NCBI RefSeq assembly: GCF_022605725.1
Contig: NC_065551.1
Span: 5,394,001 to 5,458,000, forward strand
DNA: 64,000 nt
Reading direction: 5' to 3'
Source: Anthonomus grandis grandis
Lineage: Eukaryota > Arthropoda > Insecta > Coleoptera > Curculionidae
Part shown: positions 56,452 through 64,000 of the stretch, piece by piece
Position numbering within the stretch: position 1 is the stretch's first letter
Layout: each line of letters begins with the position of its first letter
Notes under the pieces: generated by a model
The model's database searches: none
The model's input: the letters and a program-made list of their open reading frames with translations, nothing else
Told to the model about the DNA's origin: nothing
Position numbers and translations under genes: made by a program

Positions 56452-58369
56452 CAGGGTTACTGGTAATTCGATACATTCCTTTGGAGATGTGATAGGGGAG
56501 GGGGTAAGAAGTAAATTGAACTCTAATATATATTATGCAAAAGTTGATAGTTTTTGATATATTTAATTTTTTCTGTTTTTCTTCAAAATGTAGACCTTAG
56601 TGGTTTAAAAGGCAGTTTCCAGAAAATCCGCTGTATATTTTTTTAACTTTTTAGGCAAAATACATGCTCAACACAATAGTGTTACGTTTGTAATGGCAAA
56701 AGTCCCGCAAATAGTTGTAACCATAGGTAAATTCTCGATGCAAAGTGTAATTTTTTTTCTTAAATAAAATACTACACTTTCTTGTGGATATTTTTTGAAA
56801 AAAAATTATGCTACATTCTTCAAAATTTCCTTAAAACTTCCTTATTACCTAAGCTAGCTCACAGGATACAAATGCTTAAAAGTTAGGTGACACGGTTTTG
56901 TATTTTTATTATAAATTGTAAAGTAACGCATTTATCAGTATTTACCTTCACAAATCTTGTTCAAAATGAAAGCCTCTATTGCGAATACAGGCTCGGCAGC
57001 GCCTTCTCATTTCAGTCTTTGTTGTTCTAGTTGTTATGGTATTCCTGATCTGCTGGGCAGCGTTGGTTATTCTTTGGATAAGATCTTCCCGGGTAATTAT
57101 TGGGGTTGCATAAACCAGTGCTTTCATTTGACCCCATATGCTATAATCAAGCGGGGTTAAGTCAGGGCTTCGTGCTGGCCAAGCTATTGGACCTGACCTA
57201 CCAATCCAACGATTCGGGAAACGTTCATCCAGGAACTGCCGAACTGACCGCCGAAAATGACCTGGACAGCCGTCATGTTGAAATATCATTCGTCCTCTAA
57301 CGGCGAGAGGAATATCGTCAAAAAGATCTTGTAGGTCATGTCGTAAAAAATTTTCATAAATATCCCCGTTTAAATGGTCTGGGACTAAACTTTGACTCGT
57401 CCGTCCACAAAATGTCGGTTAAAAAAGTTTTATTGTCTGCATCAGAATTTAGAATAAATCTGCAGAATTCTACCCTTCTTATCGGGTCCCCTTCTTCCAA
57501 TCCTTGGACAGGCGTATAATGGTAAGGATGGCTTCCCATTTGCCGAATCGTGGACCAAACTTTCCATTGCGATGATCCTGTTTGCTGCGCTACGGCATTA
57601 GTGGATGTGGTTGGATCGTCTTCAAAATGTCTTAATATTTCCTCCTCATCTTCTGCTCGATATACGCGAGGAGCGCCAGCGTCACCTCTTCTTGGTTTTA
57701 CGGATCCAGTTTCAGCGATAGCTCGGTAGGTCGAAGCGAAAACACGGGCATTTGGAATGCGGCGGTTCGGAAAGCGACGTTGGTATTCTCGGCGAGACTC
57801 CGCGGCATTACCATTGCAAAACCCATAAACAAACATAATATCTGCATATTCAGCGTTAGTAAACGTGGCCATAGCGCAGAAACCAATAGAATACCTTCTT
57901 TGAAAACACGAGAAAAATAAACTCGAAACTCGTAATTTAACTACTTTCCACAACAATTATTGCTGTCAGACTATCTACACATCAAATTTTTAACAATAAA
58001 ACTGAAAAAATAAATTGTTGCTATAGTACTTAAATACCATAGAAGTTAATACCACTTGGCATTTTTCAAGTGCGTTCTTACTATTAATAATAAAAATACA
58101 AAATTCTGTAAAAATTTTTGGCAGCATTTATAGCCTATGAGTTAGCTTAGATAATAAGAAAGTTTTACGTAAATTTTGAAGATTTTCAGGAGGATTTTCT
58201 GGAAACTGCCTTTTAAACCACTAAGGTCTACATTTTGAAGAAAAACAGAAAAAATTAAATATGTCGAAAACTATCAACTTTTGCATAATACATATTAGGG
58301 TTCAATTTACTTCTTACCCCCTCCCCTATCACATCTCCAAAGGAATGTATCGAATTACCAGTAACCCTG
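56452..58369 (-). mobile_element. Tc1/mariner-type transposon F, inserted in a Dong-like element
   Basis: Starts CAGGGTTACTGGTAATTCG and ends CGAATTACCAGTAACCCTG, with TA on both sides (56450-56451 and 58370-58371), 1918 bp. The inverted repeats are close to 190 bp, running through GATGTGATAGGGGAGGGGGT and CAAAATGTAGACCTTAGTGG. It carries a minus-strand transposase. The Dong reading continues on both sides, so F is younger than that copy. Confidence 0.9.
56948..57872 (-). pseudogene. Tc1/mariner-type transposase of element F, internally deleted
   Basis: The chosen start is the ATG at 57872-57870 (MATFTNAEYADIMFVYGFCN), which matches the N-termini of sister copies; the frame is open 28 codons further upstream but without similarity. 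Then RRFPNRRIPNARVFAS, VAQQTGSSQWKVWSTI (second helix-turn-helix), and ILWTDESKF (first Asp). About 50-60 residues are then missing and the frame changes, resuming with HLNGDIYENFLRHDLQDLF and FQHDGCPGHF (second Asp), then RSPDLTPLDYSIWG (third Asp, 41 residues later) and the C-terminus at 56948. All three Asp survive; the deletion disables it. It is among the least decayed of the family here. Confidence 0.85.
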
Positions 58370-58371
58370 TA

Positions 58372-59068
58372 TACATTATCTTGCCTCCATTGTTGTTTTA
58401 TCTCGTGAGCCAGATCTGCATATTTAGCAAGTTTAGTGTGTGTCGTTTCTAGGACATTATTGGTATTTGGCACTGCTATGTCAATTAGAAAGGTTTTCTT
58501 TTGGGCTTCGTTTATTAAGATTATATCTGGTCTGTTTGAAGTCAGCGTCCTATCGGTCAAAACAGTTCTGTCCCAGTAGAGGCGAAAGTCGTCATTTTCA
58601 AGTACAGTTTCTGGTTTGTACTGGTAATAGGGGCAAGTTTCGCCAATTAGATGATAAAGTTTTGCCAGTTCTTGTTGAATAATTTTTGCCACACAGTTAG
58701 GTCGGTGCAGATATTCGGCAGCTGATAGAGATGTGCATCCTGATGTTATATGTTGAATTGTCTCCGGTACGCGCAGGCATTTTCTACATCGATCGTCGAT
58801 TACTTTCTCATCTTTAGTAATGTACTTAAGGTAATTTCTTGTAGTAATCACTTGGTCTTGTATAGCCATCATAAAGCCTTCAGTTTCAGGAAATAGATCT
58901 CCACGAGTCAACCAGTAGTTCGACGTTTTATAATCGACATGTTCGGCATTAAGTTCGTGAGGATGCTTTCCGTGTATTGCCTGCTTCCATGTGTTAACTT
59001 TAATGGCTGTGTGCTCTGATCTTGTTACAGTAATATGTTCTGCTATACCTGCACGGAGATTCAAGGGT
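58372..59068 (-). pseudogene. Dong/R4-like LINE, C-terminal zinc knuckle and endonuclease (copy 1)
   Basis: Minus-strand reading from 59064 is open for 269 codons. It gives KTSNYWLTRGDLFPETEGFM, IQDQVITTRNYLKYI, then C-x2-C-x8-H-x4-C (CRKCLRVPETIQHITSGC). The restriction-like endonuclease signature RPDIILIN, then LIDIAVPNTNN, then KYADLAHEIKQQW follows. In Dong/R4 elements this nuclease nicks the target. The reading is cut at 58372 by transposon F, so its last 30-odd residues (YRVTGNSIHSF onward) are F's terminal repeat. The 5' end is truncated near 59070, next to a TTA run. Confidence 0.85.
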
Positions 59069-59071
59069 GTG

Positions 59072-59087
59072 TATTATTATTATTATT
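59072..59087. repeat. (TTA)n between two Dong-like elements
   Basis: Five TTA-type units separate the 3' end of copy 2 from the 5' edge of copy 1, as expected if both used the same TAA target array. Confidence 0.85.
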
Positions 59088-59289
59088 GGGGAAGGGGGAA
59101 TCGTTCACTTATCCCAGATATCAGAAGGATGAAGCTCTGATGGAGTCCTTTCATTGTTATCAAACTCTGTTTTTTACCTTTATTTACAAAAATAAATTAA
59201 AAGTACATGATGTGTTTTTTAAACTAGTTGATGTTATCTGCGTTATCAATGAACTTTCTGACGATTCAAGATGTGGATAATAGCGTGGC

Positions 59290-60100
59290 CTTATGCATCA
59301 GCTTATAAATGCTTTTCTTAAGGTTTGAGCAGTTTCATGTTTTCGATCAGGTTCTTTGGTATTACTCCTTGTTGACACAATAATTGGAACTGTATGCACT
59401 TCTCTGATTTTCCATTGTGTTCGTATCTGGTGTTCTAGATCCCTGTACTTAACAATCTTTTCATTATGTTTTACTCTTAGGTTGTTATTATTGGGAATAG
59501 CTGCATCAATAAGGGTTGTCTTCCTAGAAATTTAATCGATTAGGATTAGGTCATAGTATATAACTATTGTTACTTACTCGTTGGTCTGTGAGTATAGTGC
59601 GGTCCCAATACAATTTGTGTTGCTCATTTTCAAGAACTGGTTCCCGCTTATAATTATAATATGGTACCTTCGCTGCCGATAAGAGGTTTAGTTTTTCTGC
59701 GAGCTCTTGATGCAGTATGTTTGCAACTGGATAATGTCATTCTTTATATTCCGTTGAGCAAAAGTTTGACATCCACCGGTGACATGCTAAATAGACTCCG
59801 TTGTCTCACATCCATACCTACATCTGTCACTTTATACCGTCAAACTTTAAATATTTTCTTGTTGTTATTACTTGATCTTGGATAGCCATAAGAAACCCTT
59901 CAGTTTCTGGGAAAAGCTGTTCCGAAGTCAACCAGTAGTTCGACGTCGCTATGTCAACATACTCTTGTTGAACCTCGTGAATATGCCTTCCATATAGTTC
60001 CCATCCAAGCTTGCATTTTTTCTTGCTCGGTGTGATGGTGTATGGGCAGCTCAAGCTCCTGTAGTTTAAGTGGTGTCTGCTTCACATACGGCGCGTTGAA
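59290..60100 (-). pseudogene. Dong/R4-like LINE copy 2: zinc knuckle and endonuclease region
   Basis: Minus-strand reading gives KLGWELYGRHIHEVQQEYVD, then TSNYWLTSEQLFPETEGFL, IQDQVITTRKYLKF, then a degenerate zinc knuckle (CRYGCETTESI, stop, HVTGGC). The nuclease region is traceable in pieces: YYNYKREPVLENEQHKLYWD near 59650, TTLIDAAIPNNNNL near 59510, KYRDLEHQIRTQW near 59435. It parallels copy 1 closely but has more stops and frame changes. Confidence 0.75.
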
Positions 60101-60534
60101 TGTGTGATGTTTCAGCCTTTCTTAAGAAAAAGGAACGCAAGTTACTAATTTGCTGAGTTAGCTTCTTCTCTCTATGTCGGTCATTCCTCTTCCTCCCATA
60201 TGTCGAGGTAGCTTAGTTCGTTTTACGGCACTCCGCGGATGATGCTTATTGGCTTTTGTTAGGAGTGTTCTAGCCTTTCTTTGCAAATTTTCGATGTCCG
60301 TTTTACTCCATCCTATAATACCAAAAGAGTATGTTAATGAACTGACTCTATATGTATTAATAGCTTTAAATAAGTTTCTGGTGTTAAGTTTTAAGAAGTC
60401 GTCGCATTCTTGTAGTAAACTTAGTAGTCAGCTCATTCTTTATTTTCTATGGTTTATTATTTGTGCCTGCTTTATTCCTAGATATTTGTAGGATTCTTCT
60501 TCGTCCATAGCATTAATTATCTGACCGTTTTCTG

Positions 60535-61600
60535 TTTGAAAGTCACCTGAATTTAGCTTACCCTTAATAATGTTTAAGTTCGGCACTTATCCAATCCAAA
60601 GGTCATTCCTATATCGTCAGAGAATTTTCCCACTATTTTAAGCTGATCTAGTTGATTTCATGTTGCTGTAAGAATTTTTAAGTCATCCATATAAAGTAGA
60701 TGGTTTATTCTTATTAGTTCTCTATTATCCTTTTTTAGGCCAAATCCGTACCTAGTTGGCTAAATAGCGGGTTCATGGCAAGGCAGAATCAAAGTGGACT
60801 TAAGGAATCCCCTTCCTATTCGTAAGGAATACCCCTACGAATAGGAATCATTAGTTTCAATGCAGTAACTATTAGGCAACTGAAGTTTTATGGATGTTCG
60901 CCAAGATGCCATAGCGAATTCTAAAAAGGGAATTATGTGGTTATCTATTTGGTACAATTTAAGTACATTGATAAGCTATTTATGTAGAACTGCATCAAAA
61001 GCTTTTCGGTAGTCAATGTATGCTGCGAAAAGGTTTCTCTTATTGTTAAATGCTTGATTGCAAACTACGGAGTTGATAATTAGCTTCTTTACACCCCATG
61101 GCACCTCTGGTACATCCTGTCTGTTGAGTCGCTATTATAATATTTTGGTCACAATGTCTGTAAATACGTTCTGTAATGCAAGATGTAATTAGTTTATAGA
61201 GTGTGGGTAAGCATGGTATTGGCCGATATTTAGCCGGATCTTGAGTATTTTGGCAGTCCTTGGACAAGAAGTAAGTAGTACCTTCTGTTAAAAAATTGGA
61301 CAAATTCTGAGGATTCATAAGCACGTCGTTTAGAAGGTCACAATTTCTTAATCCAGTAATTTTGGACGTGATCTGGGCCTGGAGCTTTCCAGTTATGTAG
61401 TTTTTTTTTGTGTTAGTCACTTCGTCAACTGAAAATGGTAAAAATGCCATTGTATTATATGCTTGGCTCTTTGCTCGTTCTTCAGTCAGTGAGGTTGCAT
61501 TCACTAGGTGTTGTTAATTGAGCGCCCCAGAACTCCTCGATGTTTTCTTTAGTGGGCTAAATGCTAATGGCGGTGTTTATTGGAGAAGTGTCGTTAAGCT
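60535..61600 (-). pseudogene. Dong/R4-like LINE copy 2: reverse transcriptase
   Basis: Minus-strand reading gives EFWGAQL near 61540, MAFLPFSVDEVTNTKKNY, then LTEGTTYFLSKDCQNTQDPA and KYRPIPCLPTLYKLITSCIT (61260-61170), then QQTGCTRGAMGCKE. After a frame change come NLFAAYIDYRKAFDAV (first catalytic Asp, near 61010), FLEFAMASWRTSIKLQ, GFGLKKDNRELIRINHLLYM and MDDLKIL (catalytic YMDD near 60690), then FSDDIGMTFGLDKC. The order is that of an R2/R4-group polymerase. Stops and frameshifts inactivate it, though the catalytic box is intact. Confidence 0.85.
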
Positions 61601-62640
61601 TTCGATAGAATTGATTTTCTAAGCGTTCAAAAAGTAAATTATCTTGTTTCCTTTTATTACTGGATTTATACCTCCTTAAGCGACCTGAAAAAATAGATAG
61701 CTTTTATTTAAGGGTGTCTAGGCATTGTTCCGGAGTACAGTTTTCTGGGTCCTGCTGTGTATATTGTTGGGTCTGACGCATTATTTCCTCTAGTCTTTTT
61801 TGTATATTTCTGGTTCTTGTACCTCCGATATATTCCTTTAGCCGGCCAATGTTTTTCCTAATATCTTCAATCTTTTTTTGTAGTCTCCTTTCCATGGCGG
61901 TGTCGGTCTTTCGTTACGTGTAACACTTTGCTAGTTATTTATTATTTTTAAACCCAGGGTTTTAATAGCGGTAGCGGTAGCCGCACAGAAGATTATCAGA
62001 TGAAGCTTTTCAACTTTTTTTGTCGTAACTGTAAGAGTATAATTATGTTAGCAGCATTAAGAAGAATGGCCAATTTGCGGGAAGAGTATCTCTCTCTACG
62101 AAGAGCTGGTCTTGTTGAGGGGTTTAAAATGCATTTCATCATTCTGTTCATTATTCTGGTTTTCATTTTAGATTTCTTCATTTATTATCACTTCTGGCGG
62201 GTGTACGTTTTCTTCCGGTTCTGTTCTCTCTTGGTCGGCATTGTCCTGAAAATTATCCCTTCCCTCATTTAAGGCCTATTAATCATTTCTGCTGCAATTT
62301 CCCTTTTAATAAATTTAATTCGCGTTTATGGAGTTGTTTCTGAGAATAACGCGGTATTGGTCAGCGACTCTCTGCTGAGTCACGTTCGTTCATATTTGAA
62401 TATTGTCTGCAGAATTCGGCATGTAGCTGTTGTCTGTAGCCAATCATTTGTTGCCCCAGATTTGTTACAGGAAATGCGCATTATAGATTCATTCATGGCA
62501 GATATCCATTTTAAGCGCTGTCTCGGTAACCCTGCTTGAGTGAGCACTGGCTGAGTTTCCTGCGCAACACCTTCAGCAGGTTGGGTTGGGTGGAGCTGTA
62601 GTTTCTTGTATGGCAAGAGCCCGCTCCCTCAGCACCCTGC
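61601..62640 (-). pseudogene. Dong/R4-like LINE copy 2: N-terminal region
   Basis: Minus-strand reading gives LPRQRLKWISAMNESIMRI near 62530-62470, a position typical of Dong/R4 proteins, then frame changes. Further blocks follow: PALRRERY near 62110, RLQKKIEDIRKNIGRLKEYI (61890-61830), RNIQKRLEEIMRQTQQYTQQ, and LFERLENQFYRKLN near 61610. The middle is Lys/Arg-rich. It leads straight into the EFWG block of the polymerase, so this is one continuous but decayed protein. Confidence 0.65.
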
Positions 62641-63973
62641 CACCGATGGTCCGCATGCTGTCATGTGTGTGCCACCATTTAACCCTGGTGGCCCAGATTA
62701 CCCCTTTAGTCGTTTTTCACGACAGGCAGAGCGTAAGCAGTTCCGTGAATATTTTACAACTTCATGGGAAAAACTCATTCTTTAATGATTTAACTGCTTG
62801 AATCTTGAAAACGACTAAAGAGATTATGTAAGAAGTATGTATTTGAATTTATCTATAAATAACAGTAAACTAAAAAACTTTATTTCGAAATAAAAGCCCT
62901 AATATCGACAAAATACAATAAAAGAGAAAAGTAAAAAGTTCGCTGCTTTTGATCACTGAACATATATATCAAAGAGGTCGTCCTATTCACAATGATGGGT
63001 GGAGCATATATCTTGCGAATGTCCCGCTCTCTTGTCATTATGCAACAAAATTCTCGCCGCATCAGACCCATCCCTTGAATAGACCAGAGGGTCCCTTGGC
63101 GACATTGTCGATCTTGATTAGTTGGGCTGGATGATGACCTGAGAGAGAGGTGAAGGAGATCTCCTACTCTTTCAACAAAGGCACACAATAGGCCTACTGA
63201 GGCCTAAGTACAGTGGTGTTAGCACCACCCTCAAAATACAAAGAAGTTCAATTGGGGAATAATATAATATAATTTAATGACTCTAGAGAAGTTAAAGAAC
63301 ATTTAGTCTTACACTCATTATTACACACACTATTCGATATTCAAATTAATTTATTTACATACATATTATCTATTGCAAAAAACTAATGCTAGGCATTTAA
63401 CATTACCTATCTCGTATATGATCTTTTTGTTGGACAGTTGTTAACATAAAATTATTCAAAAATTATTATTGGCATGAGATATTGACAAAAAATATGTCAC
63501 AAGTTGCCCAGATTAGGATGGCTCAATCTAATGGATCGACTCACAATACATTTAGCAGTATTTTTTTCTACGATTATTACATTTACATGTCTTCCGTATC
63601 TCCACTTCAATATTTAATATTACGCCAAAATTTATAGCATTAATATACGAAAATTAAATCTTTTAACTGTACCACCTCACAAAATCGAAACATGTAAATT
63701 GTAATTTACGTATCAAATCGCATGTGCAATAAATTCATACAAAACAATCGATTTTTTTTATCGTTACCAGTATTTAGACACTGTAACTCTAAATTGGTTC
63801 TAAACCATTAGTTTGCACATCATCTCACTGTGTTATCTCATTTTTATCTGATGTATTTTTTTATTTTCTTTTTACTGTCTCGCTTTTCAATTTCTCCTCA
63901 CTTTCTCATTTTGTTCTCATTGGTCATATGTCTCGGTTGTGCTCTAGGAGCTACGTCTCTTTGGAGGCAAGCT
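62641..63973. other. Probable 5' region of Dong copy 2; no gene seen
   Basis: No recognised motifs. The minus-strand open stretch 62880-63188 has no known domain. Assignment to the LINE rests only on its position between the coding region and the upstream TTA run. Confidence 0.35.
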
Positions 63974-63988
63974 GATTATTATTATTAT
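63974..63988. repeat. (TTA)n at the right edge
   Basis: ATTATTATTATTATT close to the window end. It may be the upstream half of the TAA target used by Dong copy 2. Confidence 0.8.
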
Positions 63989-64000
63989 TGATTAATTAAA

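Larger units (their letters stand above)
59088..63973 (-). mobile_element. Dong/R4-like LINE, copy 2, possibly near full length
   Basis: Coding traces for all parts of a Dong-like protein run right to left from about 62640 to 59290 in the expected order, with a TTA run at the 3' end (59072-59087) and another TTA run upstream at 63974-63988. If both are halves of the target, the element is about 4.9 kb, including a 5' region (62640-63973) without recognised coding. The 5' border is an inference. Confidence 0.6.

Noticed and set aside
62000..62272. Plus-strand hydrophobic frame of 90 codons
   Set aside because: Antisense to the N-terminal region of Dong copy 2; its hydrophobicity comes from the Lys-rich complementary strand.

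Overview
The window looks like AT-rich, low-gene-density nuclear DNA from an insect. The order is uncertain; a beetle would fit, but that is a guess. Non-LTR retrotransposons of Jockey/CR1, RTE, RNase-H-bearing and Dong/R4 types lie beside long-terminal-inverted-repeat Tc1/mariner-type transposons, foldback elements and (TTA)n arrays. No bacterial, organellar or convincingly intact host gene was found. Almost every coding trace is a decayed mobile element carrying stops, frameshifts or deletions.

Layout. 1-2308 holds nothing recognisable. 2309-3846 is a complete Tc1/mariner-type copy (A). 5.0-11.3 kb carries LINE scraps and two opposed transposase scraps. 11.6-12.9 kb has a THAP-like zinc-finger remnant and, on the other strand, a SWIM zinc-finger remnant. 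13360-14812 is transposon B, with a further inverted repeat on either side. 16.4-22.4 kb is one plus-strand LINE split by foldback element D (17527-18541) and transposon C (18863-20446). 22.6-24.5 kb has a basic/coiled-coil reading frame and a rearranged transposase. 26.0-30.6 kb is more LINE debris plus an internally deleted mariner.

31.1-34.3 kb is the most unusual unit. It is an element with about 0.35-0.39 kb inverted repeats around a spliced gene that has two GT-AG introns and an EEAD/SDTD acidic signature. It does not match a DDE transposase. 35487-37665 is transposon E with very long inverted repeats. 38.2-41.9 kb is a three-level nest: an RNase H LINE inside a foldback element inside an RTE element. 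42.0-50.6 kb is a patchwork of Jockey, RTE and RNase H LINE pieces. 50.6-53.1 kb is a mariner-like element (K) interrupted by a 1.4-kb foldback (J). 55.4-64.0 kb holds an RTE fragment, a long (TTA)n array and two same-strand Dong-like elements, one of which was hit by transposon F in the last part of its reading frame.

How it fits together. The genes do not form a pathway. The window is a layered record of insertions, and in several places (C and D in the LINE, G in the RTE, F in Dong) the interrupted coding sequence rejoins across the insert, which fixes the target site and the relative age. All calls rest on reading motifs and repeats by eye; no database search was possible, so family names are recognition calls and element ends are accurate only where a terminal repeat and target duplication are stated.
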